DNA of 40,074 nt from Amphibacillus sp. MSJ-3 (lineage in GTDB: Bacteria > Bacillota > Bacilli > Bacillales > Amphibacillaceae). Shown one piece after another: positions 33,611-40,074 of the stretch; positions within the stretch are counted from its first letter, which is position 1; every line of letters begins with the position of its first letter. Below the pieces are notes generated by a model. The model ran no database searches and had not been told where the DNA came from. It was given only the letters and a program-made list of their open reading frames with translations. A program made the position numbers and the translations under genes. The stretch covers positions 1-40,074 of the forward strand of contig NZ_JAHLQM010000025.1 in the NCBI RefSeq assembly GCF_018919165.1, in the 5' to 3' direction.

Positions 33611-34546
33611 TTATTTACCCCAACGTAATGTCATAGCACCCCAAGTTAAGCCACCACCAAATCCAACAAGGACAATTAAATCACCATCTTTTATCTTCCC
33701 TTCGTGGACATCCTCCGATAAGGAAATTGGAATAGAGGCCGCTGAAGTATTACCATATTTATTTACCGAATAGGCCATTTTCTTTTTTGGTAATCCTAAT
33801 CGTTCACGGGCAGCTTCCATAATTCGAACATTTGCTTGATGAGGAATTAAATAATCAACATCTGATTTAGTAAAACCTGCTTTCTCAACTACTTTCTCTG
33901 CAGATTCAGGCATTTTCCGAACAGCAAACTTAAACACTTCGCGTCCATTCATTCGAATCTTATTATCTTCTTGATGGAGGGCATTTCCACCACTTCCATC
34001 AGCACCAAGTTCAAATGATAAAATACCTTTATCTTCACTTACCTCACTAACAATTGCTGCCCCTGCACCATCACCAAAAAGAACACATGTATTACGATCA
34101 GTCCAATCGGTTATCTTTGACAGTTTATCCGCACCAATAACGAGAATATTTTTATATACACCCCCGTCAATAAATTGTTTCGCTGTTATCACACCGTATA
34201 TAAAACCAGAACAAGCGGCACTAATATCCATTGCACTTGCTTGACTTGCCCCTAGCTTTGCCTGTAGTTGGCAGGCAAGTGACGGAAATGATTGATCAGC
34301 AGTCACCGTTGCAACGAGAATCATATCGAGCTGTTCAGCTTCTATATTAGCATGTGCTAATGCATTTATTGCCGCCTGATAGGCCAAATCAAATGTTGAT
34401 TCTTCATTTTTTGCAATATGACGCGTCTCAATCCCAGTCCGCGTTCTAATCCATTCATCTGTCGTATCAACCATTTTTTCTAAATCTTTATTTGTTAAAA
34501 TATCTTCAGGCAAATAATGCCCAACACCAATAATTCCAGTTGCCAT
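33611..34546 (-). CDS. fabH: 3-oxoacyl-ACP synthase III (FabH)
   Basis: 311 residues. It starts fatty-acid synthesis by condensing an acyl-CoA primer with malonyl-ACP; in bacilli branched primers are preferred. The Cys-His-Asn triad is C112 ([11 protein letters not shown]), H236 (IPHQANVRI) and N266 ([10 protein letters not shown]). The glycine-rich end [17 protein letters not shown] is intact. First gene of the fabHF operon; the start follows GAGGAG. Transcription is from a promoter overlapped by a FapR-type operator. Confidence 0.97.
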   Translation of the reverse strand: MATGIIGVGHYLPEDILTNKDLEKMVDTTDEWIRTRTGIETRHIAKNEESTFDLAYQAAINALAHANIEAEQLDMILVATVTADQSFPSLACQLQAKLGASQASAMDISAACSGFIYGVITAKQFIDGGVYKNILVIGADKLSKITDWTDRNTCVLFGDGAGAAIVSEVSEDKGILSFELGADGSGGNALHQEDNKIRMNGREVFKFAVRKMPESAEKVVEKAGFTKSDVDYLIPHQANVRIMEAARERLGLPKKKMAYSVNKYGNTSAASIPISLSEDVHEGKIKDGDLIVLVGFGGGLTWGAMTLRWGK

Positions 34547-34585
34547 ATTTAATACTCCTCACTCATACTTCAATTTTCATTCATT

Positions 34586-34602
34586 TTAGCACTTGGTACT
34601 AA
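34586..34602. promoter_or_regulatory. FapR-type operator of fabHF
   Basis: The minus strand reads TTAGTACCAAGTGCTAA, a near-palindromic match to the FapR box. It begins at the -10 element and covers the transcription start, so bound FapR would block initiation. Confidence 0.85.
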
Positions 34603-34629
34603 TATAAGGCATAATGATAAGACAATCAA
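34601..34629 (-). promoter_or_regulatory. Promoter of fabHF
   Basis: Minus-strand TTGATT, a 17-base spacer and TATATT, directly followed by the FapR-type operator. Confidence 0.75.
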
Positions 34630-34638
34630 GCTTTTTTT

Positions 34639-34715
34639 ATAAAGTGAAACTTTAATCAGTGGGGTTTGGACCTTTAGGACATGGATCATCCAGATCTTAC
34701 CACATGACTATGATT
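34639..34715 (+). repeat. Interspersed intergenic repeat, copy G
   Basis: It opens AAAGTGAAACTTTAATCAGT followed by GGGGTTTGGACC; ATGGATCATCCAGATCTTAC next is comparable to the matching stretch in copy A. It lacks the GGGACT tail. Confidence 0.65.
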
Positions 34716-34821
34716 TATTTTGCTCACAACGAGCAATCTTTTTGAATCATTTTATTTCATTTTCCCCTTAAATTTGATAAAATAAAAGAATAGTTATTAT
34801 TTAATATATCGAGGTGAAGTC

Positions 34822-34995
34822 ATGCGCTTTATCATAACAGTTTTCTGGTCGATTGGGGTTAGTTTTTTATTAGGTTATATCCTACCAAGTATGGGTGGAT
34901 ATGAGTTTGAGCTAATGCCTGTACTTTTTATGGCTGGAATTTTTAGTTTAATCGCGTTTTTTGTTGGTGAAGGGTACATTAGAGAAAGTAAATAG
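34822..34995 (+). CDS. DUF2929-like small membrane protein
   Basis: 57 residues, ATG after GAGGTGAAG. Two membrane helices (about 2-22 and 32-50); it begins MRFIITVFWSIGVSFLLGY and ends GEGYIRESK. The MRxxxTxFW start and two-helix layout match DUF2929 proteins, which in bacilli often lie upstream of and divergent from fabH, as here. Function unknown. Confidence 0.75.
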   Translation: MRFIITVFWSIGVSFLLGYILPSMGGYEFELMPVLFMAGIFSLIAFFVGEGYIRESK

Positions 34996-35054
34996 TTAAC
35001 AAGCTTATTTAGTGATATATCTCTCACTAATATTTTTGTTCTAACCTTTAACAT

Positions 35055-35147
35055 TAGACGATTACTTAGTGGGTCCTCCTTGACTTCTCCCTATTTGACT
35101 GGGATTAGGACAGGGACCACACTTGCTCGTCTCACCAAGACATTTGT
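35055..35147 (+). repeat. Degenerate interspersed repeat, copy H
   Basis: ACTTAGTGGG, then TTTGACTGGGATTAGGACAG and CTTGCTCGTC, then CACCAAGACATTTG, resemble the GGGACT hexamers and the tail of copies A and D with many changes. The rest of 34996-35250 holds nothing else I can name. Confidence 0.4.
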
Positions 35148-35250
35148 AGTTATCTGTCCCAGCAATGGTCTTCTTAGATTAACCGTCCAACCCTTACCGA
35201 CCATAATTTCCTATTCTCAAATAGAGTCTTATAGTAATTAAAGGAAAGCT

Positions 35251-35281
35251 AAAAAAAACCTTGCTAAATTAAGCAAGGGGT
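35251..35281 (-). terminator. Terminator of the Pro/Gly/Tyr-rich protein gene
   Basis: On the minus strand CCTTGCTTAATTTAGCAAGG folds into a stem and is followed by eight T. Confidence 0.88.
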
Positions 35282-35287
35282 TTATAA

Positions 35288-35719
35288 TCAGAGCAAAGGC
35301 AAAACAGTTAATGCAGCTAATGCAGCTAATGGTATAACTAGTTGGCTATATGAACCCGGATGTCCACCTGGTCCATAGGGTGGGGTGGGACTTGGATATC
35401 CCGGATAATATGGCCCTGGTCCATAAGGGGGATAAGATGTACCCGGACCATATGGTGGACGTGGACCTGGACCTGGTGGATATGGCGGGCCACCTCCGTA
35501 CTGTGGGTGCGGACTTGGTGGATACATTGGGCCACCACCATATGGGTTATATTGTCTATTCTCTACTTGTAAATCATTTGATCTTGCTGGTACAGCCAAG
35601 TATACATTTTCATCATCAAAATTCATAATTATACCATTAATTTGTTCACCACTTGTTGTCTGAAGTAAAACATGCTTATTCATATGTTGCTTACATAAAT
35701 CATAAATATGGTCTTGCAT
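35288..35719 (-). CDS. Pro/Gly/Tyr-rich protein with small N-terminal domain and hydrophobic tail
   Basis: About 143 residues from the ATG at 35719 (GGGAGGG site). Residues 1-50 form a compact domain: MNKHVLLQTTSGEQINGIIM then NFDDENVYLAVPA, a pattern like an LSm/Sm-type beta barrel. Residues about 60-125 are low complexity, with runs of PPYGPG, GGGPPYPPG and PGPYYPGYP. The last 20 residues are hydrophobic (LVIPLAALAALTVLPLL) and could anchor it in the membrane. Similar proteins occur in spore formers; a coat or surface role is possible but unproven. Divergent from uppP. Confidence 0.75.
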   Translation of the reverse strand: MQDHIYDLCKQHMNKHVLLQTTSGEQINGIIMNFDDENVYLAVPARSNDLQVENRQYNPYGGGPMYPPSPHPQYGGGPPYPPGPGPRPPYGPGTSYPPYGPGPYYPGYPSPTPPYGPGGHPGSYSQLVIPLAALAALTVLPLL

Positions 35720-35801
35720 AGAGATCCCTCCCTTTCTCATCATTAGCCTATGCCTAAATATTTATGACGTGATTAATTATTTGAATTAACGGAGGATAAA
35801 A

Positions 35802-36620
35802 ATGACACTTTTAGATCGACTCATTTTAATTATTCAGTATATTTTCTTAGGGTTTGTTCAAGGTTTTACTGAGCCAATCCCTATCTCATCAAGCGGTCAT
35901 TTAGTGATGATCCAAGACATATTTGGTTTAAAAGGAACCGATTTATCGTTTGAAATTTTACTACACTTTGCTTCATTAATTGCCATCGTCATGATTTATT
36001 GGGATGATATCATTCACCTAGCTACAAAAGGGTGCCAATATCTTTTTAAAAAAGATCAGTCAGGGAAACAAGAGTTTAACTTTATTATTTATTTAATCAT
36101 TGCAACGATTCCTGCAGGTGTATTAGGTGTTCTTTTTGAAGATGCAATTGGTGAAACCTTTAGTACAGCAAAGATGGTTGGGATTTCATTAATTGTTACA
36201 GGGATTGCGCTCTGGATTATTCGTAATTTACGTGGTCGAAAAACAGATGGTGAACTAACTATGAAAGATGCCATTATTGTGGGGCTTGCCCAAGCTGTCG
36301 CCCTTATTCCCGGAATAAGCCGTTCAGGTGCAACATTAGTAGCGGCTATGTTACTTGGAATGAAACAAGAAACAGCCTTGAAGTTTTCCTTTTTACTATT
36401 TATTCCGGTTAGCTTAGGATCATTTATTCTATCCATTGATAGCTTACTTACTGATCAATTTATCTCACAATGGCCGATTTATTTAATTTCCTTCATAACC
36501 GCTGGAGTTGCAACATACTTTTCACTTCGTTGGTTTATGAATATTATGGCGCGGGGAAATTTGGTTTACTTCTCCATCTACTGTTTTATTGCTGGGTCTA
36601 TCGCTATTCTTATTCTTTAA
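35802..36620 (+). CDS. uppP: Undecaprenyl-diphosphate phosphatase (UppP/BacA)
   Basis: 272 residues, about eight membrane helices. It dephosphorylates undecaprenyl diphosphate so the lipid carrier can be reused for wall synthesis; high levels give bacitracin resistance. The two family motifs are present: [14 protein letters not shown] (21-34, with E24) and PGISRSG (170-176, with R174). The ATG follows GGAGG. It probably heads an operon with fnr, 46 bases downstream. With the SEDS genes at 5597-7888 it gives the window a second piece of the wall-building pathway. Confidence 0.96.
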   Translation: MTLLDRLILIIQYIFLGFVQGFTEPIPISSSGHLVMIQDIFGLKGTDLSFEILLHFASLIAIVMIYWDDIIHLATKGCQYLFKKDQSGKQEFNFIIYLIIATIPAGVLGVLFEDAIGETFSTAKMVGISLIVTGIALWIIRNLRGRKTDGELTMKDAIIVGLAQAVALIPGISRSGATLVAAMLLGMKQETALKFSFLLFIPVSLGSFILSIDSLLTDQFISQWPIYLISFITAGVATYFSLRWFMNIMARGNLVYFSIYCFIAGSIAILIL

Positions 36621-36666
36621 TCCGTGTCTATTTTTTTAAAAGACAAGCTGATTAGGAGTGTATGAT

Positions 36667-37368
36667 ATGCGAAAGTTAACTAAAATTAATCATTTACCGA
36701 GCGGATTAATCGACTATCTAACTGAACCTGATTATTTTATGCCCATCCAAAAAAACACCTTCCTTTTCAGACAGGGCGAGGCTGTTAATGATTTGTATGT
36801 GATTGTCTCTGGAAAAGTTTCTGTTGGCAAAACATCCTCTGAAGGGCGTGAATTAACCTTAAGATTTTGCGGTCCAAATGATTTAATTGGTGAATTTACA
36901 ATTGGTGATTTGCCCATCCATTATCTTGTTGATGGTAAAATAACAGAATCAGGAGAAGTGGCGGTCTTTAATCAAAAGAGATTACTTGAAAAAATGAATG
37001 ACCAGCCAGATGCTATCATTGATTTTTTGAAATTTGCTAACCTTCAACATCGGAAAGATCAAACTAAGTTTCGCGATCTACTTCTCTATGGAAAAAAAGG
37101 GGCGCTTTATTCCACTTTAATTCGCCTATCCAATAGTTACGGCAAGGAGGTTAGCAATGGAATCTTAATTGATATCCAATTGACGAACCAGGAGATCGCT
37201 AATTTTTGTGCAACATCAAGAGAATCCGTTAATCGGATGCTAAATGCTTTAAAACAAAAAGGCATCATTCAAATGGAACATGGACGGATAACGATTCTTC
37301 AACTTGATTACTTAAAAAAAGAAATCAACTGCGAAAACTGTCCAGCTGTTCTTTGTACAATAAACTAG
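36667..37368 (+). CDS. fnr: Oxygen-sensing regulator Fnr (Crp/Fnr family)
   Basis: 233 residues from the ATG at 36667; a GTG three codons earlier overlaps the AGGAG site. An N-terminal cyclic-nucleotide-like beta roll (about 20-110), a dimer helix, and a C-terminal helix-turn-helix with LTNQEIANFCATSRESVNRM. The end carries C-EN-C-PAVL-C, cysteines 222, 225 and 230: the C-x2-C-x4-C spacing of B. subtilis Fnr, where three C-terminal cysteines and an aspartate hold a 4Fe-4S cluster. An aspartate at 137 (FRDLLLYGKKGALYSTLIRL) fits the fourth ligand. It should switch on anaerobic genes. The narK gene that neighbours fnr in B. subtilis is absent. Confidence 0.92.
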   Translation: MRKLTKINHLPSGLIDYLTEPDYFMPIQKNTFLFRQGEAVNDLYVIVSGKVSVGKTSSEGRELTLRFCGPNDLIGEFTIGDLPIHYLVDGKITESGEVAVFNQKRLLEKMNDQPDAIIDFLKFANLQHRKDQTKFRDLLLYGKKGALYSTLIRLSNSYGKEVSNGILIDIQLTNQEIANFCATSRESVNRMLNALKQKGIIQMEHGRITILQLDYLKKEINCENCPAVLCTIN

Positions 37369-37374
37369 ACAAAA

Positions 37375-37436
37375 AAATCCGGATGAAGCTAAGTTATCTT
37401 TTTATCTTAAAAGTAATCTTAGTTCCATCCGGAATT
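37375..37436. terminator. Bidirectional terminator between fnr and yitW
   Basis: ATCCGGATGAAGCTAAG pairs with CTTAGTTCCATCCGGA across a long AT-rich loop, with A and T runs outside, between convergent genes. Confidence 0.75.
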
Positions 37437-37456
37437 ATTTTAACCTAAATGATTAA

Positions 37457-37768
37457 TTAATCAGGAATACCTAGGGCAATTTTGGCATAACGTGACATTC
37501 GATCTTTAGACCATGGTGGTGACCAAACGATATTCACTTCCGTATTTTTCACTTCTGGTAAATCCGCTAACGCCCCCTTGACATCTGCTTCAATATGACC
37601 AGCTAATGGGCAACCCATAGCTGTCAATGTCATTGTAACTATCGCGGTTCCTTCATCATTTAATTCAACGCCATATACAAGGCCTAGATTTACAATATCA
37701 ATCCCGAGCTCTGGATCAATGACATTTTCCAAAGCACCGAGTAAATTTTCTTGTAATGCTTCATCCAT
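37457..37768 (-). CDS. yitW: MIP18/DUF59 protein YitW (SufT-like)
   Basis: About 103 residues from the ATG at 37768 (AAAGGGAG site); the frame is open 29 codons further but without a start signal. It has the DUF59 pattern VIDPELGIDIVNLGLVYG, then VTMTLTAMGCPLAGHIEADV with the conserved cysteine, and VWSPPWSKDRMS. The family helps to mature Fe-S proteins. It precedes nothing on the same strand; yitV lies upstream, separated by a terminator, as in B. subtilis order. Confidence 0.93.
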   Translation of the reverse strand: MDEALQENLLGALENVIDPELGIDIVNLGLVYGVELNDEGTAIVTMTLTAMGCPLAGHIEADVKGALADLPEVKNTEVNIVWSPPWSKDRMSRYAKIALGIPD

Positions 37769-37837
37769 TAGATTCACTCCCTTTTCCAATCGTGGCTTAA
37801 TTATACCATCATTATAAACAAAAGTGTTTAAAAAATA

Positions 37838-37868
37838 AAGGAAAGCTTCATTCAACGAAGCTTTCCCT
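37838..37868 (-). terminator. Terminator of yitV
   Basis: On the minus strand GGAAAGCTTC-gttgaat-GAAGCTTTCC is followed by TTTATTTTTT. It lies about 140 bases beyond yitV and just upstream of the yitW start region. Confidence 0.82.
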
Positions 37869-37879
37869 TATTCTACTAG

Positions 37880-37985
37880 ATGTTAGTTAAATGAATTGAG
37901 CTTTTACTGACTGTTGATCATCTTATAATCCGATCATTTACCTTGGAAGATTGAGTGGTAATCATACAGTCAGCTAGTCTAGAGC
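37880..37985 (+). repeat. Degenerate interspersed repeat, copy I
   Basis: GATGTTAG, GCTTTTACTGACTG, TATAATCCGATCATTTACCT and CAGTCAGCTAG follow the same order as the second half of copy E at 21967-22060. The AAAGTGAAAC opening is lost. Confidence 0.5.
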
Positions 37986-38006
37986 ACATAAACTGATAGA
38001 TTGAGA

Positions 38007-38768
38007 TTATTTAGTTGATTGAGCAATCCAATCTACCAGCGCTAGCCTTGCCTGCCGCGTTACCTTATGTCCAATCCCTTTTTCTTTAAGAAAGGTCACA
38101 TCCTTGGTGGAAGGTCGTTCTATTAATTGATCATAGAAGGTTTTCGCATGATCGTAAGGCACGACCCGATCCTCATCACCATGCCAGATAAATAAAGGCC
38201 GATTCTCTAATTTATTTGTATTTAGTGACAAATCATATTGTTTTAGACGATCAAGTAATACTTCTTGTTCTTGTTTAGATATTGGGAGTTCAATCCCCCT
38301 CATTTCTTTTTTCTTAATCATTGCTTCAGAAAAGGCATGTAATTTTGCTGTCCCCATCATGATAGCAGCTCTTGAAATCCATGGATGACACGTTAAAGCA
38401 GCTGCTGTCGATATGCCCCCCATACTTGTCCCAGCAAGTGTGATCGATTGATTTTTAATTAACTTTAAATTAACTAATTGATCGTAAATCACTTTCAAAT
38501 CAGTTAAATTATTTTCCACAATCTCGAAAAAGTGAAGTTCAAGATCAGTAGTATTCTGATTATCACGCTCTCCATGCATATAAGCATCCGGTAGAATCAC
38601 CCGAAAACCTCTTTCAGCGAGTAAATAACCAATTGAGAGGTTATCCTCTTTCGCCCCTGTAATACCGTGTAAATAAATCACAATTGGCAGGGCTGAATCA
38701 TAAAGAGTTTTCTTTGTACAGATAAGAACGGGAATGCCATCCCAGTTAACACGTTCGATTTGAATCAT
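38007..38768 (-). CDS. yitV: Alpha/beta hydrolase YitV
   Basis: About 253 residues from the ATG at 38768 (AGGGTGA site); earlier GTG and ATG codons overlap that site. The serine-hydrolase elbow is GTSMGG, the oxyanion region YLHGITGAKEDNLS, and the late motif FIWHGDEDRVVPYDH holds the acid; a histidine in GIGHKVTRQARL completes the triad. The physiological substrate is unknown. YitU, YitV and YitW are neighbours in B. subtilis and here. Confidence 0.9.
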   Translation of the reverse strand: MIQIERVNWDGIPVLICTKKTLYDSALPIVIYLHGITGAKEDNLSIGYLLAERGFRVILPDAYMHGERDNQNTTDLELHFFEIVENNLTDLKVIYDQLVNLKLIKNQSITLAGTSMGGISTAAALTCHPWISRAAIMMGTAKLHAFSEAMIKKKEMRGIELPISKQEQEVLLDRLKQYDLSLNTNKLENRPLFIWHGDEDRVVPYDHAKTFYDQLIERPSTKDVTFLKEKGIGHKVTRQARLALVDWIAQSTK

Positions 38769-38932
38769 ATTCATCACCCTATCTTTTTTAATTCAAGTCA
38801 TAAGATTAGCATAACGATATTTATTTAATAATGCAAAAGCTGTAATTACTATTTAGTGGAAGAAACTTAATCATTTACAAGTTAATTAAACTTCATTACA
38901 CTAGTATATTAGATAGATAGGGGGATTTGAAA

Positions 38933-39754
38933 ATGAAGAACAAAAAACACTTAATAGCCTTAGACCTTGATGGTACTTTATTGACTGATGAAAAAACAAT
39001 TACTAACAAGTCGAAACAAGTCCTTCAAAAAGCGAGAGAAGCTGGACATATCGTTGTCATTGCTACAGGACGCCCACATCGAGCAAGTCTTGATTATTAT
39101 GAAGAATTAAATCTAAATACGCCCATGATCAACTTTAACGGTGCTTATTTACACCATCCATCAGACTCGAAGTGGGAAGTACTACATAGTCCCCTTCCGA
39201 TTCGAACAGCTAAAGCAATCATTCAAACCTGTTATGATCTAAACGTACGTAATCTGATGGCAGAAGTGATTGGTGATATTTATATTGACCAATATGACAA
39301 AGAGCTGTTAGATATTTTCCATATTGATCGTGAGGAAAATCCGATTCGAGTAGGAAGCCTTAAAAATCAATTAAATGATGATCCAACTTCATTAATCATC
39401 TATCCCGAAGAGGAGCAAGTTGAGCAACTCCGGCAGAATCTTACACGGGACCATGCAGCTGTCATCGAGCATCGTAACTGGGGTGCACCATGGAATATGA
39501 TTGAAATTGTTCGAAAAGGAATGAACAAAGGTGTGGCATTAGACCGACTGGCAACTTATTTTCAGATTGATTCTGAACACGTCATGGCATTTGGTGATGA
39601 AGATAACGATCTAGAAATGATAGAATATGCTGGAGTCGGTGTCGCCATGGGCAATGCGATTACGCCATTAAAAGAAGTCGCAAAATATGAAACAAGAACA
39701 AATCAAGCGGACGGTGTGGCTGTCTTCATCGAGGACTACCTACAACTTAAATAA
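38933..39754 (+). CDS. yitU: Cof-type HAD phosphatase YitU
   Basis: About 273 residues from the ATG at 38933 with AGGGGG eight bases ahead; a TTG two codons earlier is less likely. HAD motifs: ALDLDGTLLTDE with the nucleophile aspartate, ATGRP, a lysine in RKGMNKGVAL, and FGDEDNDLEMIEYAGVGVAM. The type IIB cap lies between motifs two and three. In B. subtilis YitU is one of the FMN phosphatases of the flavin pathway; a similar role is likely but its specificity cannot be read here. Divergent from yitV. Confidence 0.92.
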   Translation: MKNKKHLIALDLDGTLLTDEKTITNKSKQVLQKAREAGHIVVIATGRPHRASLDYYEELNLNTPMINFNGAYLHHPSDSKWEVLHSPLPIRTAKAIIQTCYDLNVRNLMAEVIGDIYIDQYDKELLDIFHIDREENPIRVGSLKNQLNDDPTSLIIYPEEEQVEQLRQNLTRDHAAVIEHRNWGAPWNMIEIVRKGMNKGVALDRLATYFQIDSEHVMAFGDEDNDLEMIEYAGVGVAMGNAITPLKEVAKYETRTNQADGVAVFIEDYLQLK

Positions 39755-40074
39755 AGTGAAGAATCAGTTAGAACAAATTTTATAATCAGCGTATATTACA
39801 TGGACTGATTAACCTTTGACTGATTATTATTTACTATGCTTAACTTATTCATGCTTTCGAAAAAAAGTTAGTTTATAGCTAAATCAATCAAAATCCAAAT
39901 ATTTATACTTTAACCCTTTCAATATATCTGCTAGACTGATATTGATATTATTTATAGGAGCATTCCTGTAAGGAACTAAATATGAGGAAAAATCGTTGAT
40001 TATGAAGAATGCAAAAAAGAAGCTCCCTTGGTACGATAGAGAGTGTCAACGTTGACCTCGAATTTAAGTACCGA
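39755..40074. other. Terminal stretch with a repeat fragment
   Basis: A fragment of the repeat family starts at 39752 (AAAGTGAAGAATCAGTTAG, then TTTTATAATCAGCG). After it the sequence is AT-rich. A short frame near 40002 (MKNAKKKLPWYDRECQR) follows no good ribosome site and is not called as a gene. The window ends here. Confidence 0.45.

Noticed and set aside
35338-35628. Three open frames overlapping the Pro/Gly/Tyr-rich gene
   Set aside because: They are shadows of the repetitive GGN/CCN codons; their products are runs of Trp/Thr, His/Val or Asp/Leu without a start signal.
40002-40055. Short frame MKNAKKKLPWYDRECQR at the window end
   Set aside because: 17 codons, no clear ribosome site and no recognisable homology.

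Overview
The window comes from a low-GC, endospore-forming member of the Bacillaceae. Three things support this: spore-coat genes of the CotO and CotY/CotZ families, Bacillus-type A/G-rich ribosome binding sites, and a gene order close to the yjb, fab and yit regions of Bacillus subtilis. An Amphibacillus/Gracilibacillus-like halo- or alkaliphilic relative is possible, but this is not shown by the sequence. No rRNA, intact phage or intact insertion sequence was found.

Layout. 1-5300 is accessory and decayed. It holds a heterodimer-type or homodimeric ABC exporter behind a candidate peptide-controlled attenuator, a DUF898-like membrane protein, two tiny hydrophobic peptides behind a good promoter, a conserved small basic protein and relics of broken genes. 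A tRNA-Val follows. 5597-9300 holds a tandem pair of SEDS glycosyltransferases (RodA-like and FtsW-like), a GNAT and a DUF421 protein. 9315-11468 is a spore-coat cluster. 11560-24721 follows the B. subtilis fabI to spx segment: fabI, mgtE, a broken prpE, the operon yjbM-nadK-yjbO, yjbK, spxH, pepF, coiA, mecA and spx. The haemoglobin gene yjbI and the transglycosylase gene yjbJ are absent from their usual place. 24722-26530 is decayed DNA with a relic of a secreted protein and a dead IS200-type transposase. 26531-34995 resumes the conserved order in condensed form (yjbC, a DUF4015 hydrolase, a YneR-like protein, trpS with a T-box, yjbA, fabF, fabH and a DUF2929 protein); the app and opp peptide transporter operons that B. 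subtilis has here are missing. 35288-39754 holds an unusual Pro/Gly/Tyr-rich membrane protein, uppP, an oxygen sensor fnr and the yitU-yitV-yitW group.

How it works together. Fatty-acid elongation (fabHF, fabI) is split between two sites, but each has a promoter overlapped by a FapR-type operator, so they are probably co-regulated. SpxH, MecA and Spx form a regulated-proteolysis and thiol-stress module, with CoiA for competence. The cell-wall theme (RodA, FtsW, UppP) is strong. Fnr carries the B. subtilis-type C-terminal cysteine cluster.

Unusual features are a family of degenerate interspersed repeats, all in the same orientation where this can be judged; a 13-unit array with a period near 20.5 bp; an in-frame TGA that removes the last metal-site motif of PrpE; and the attenuator in front of the ABC exporter.
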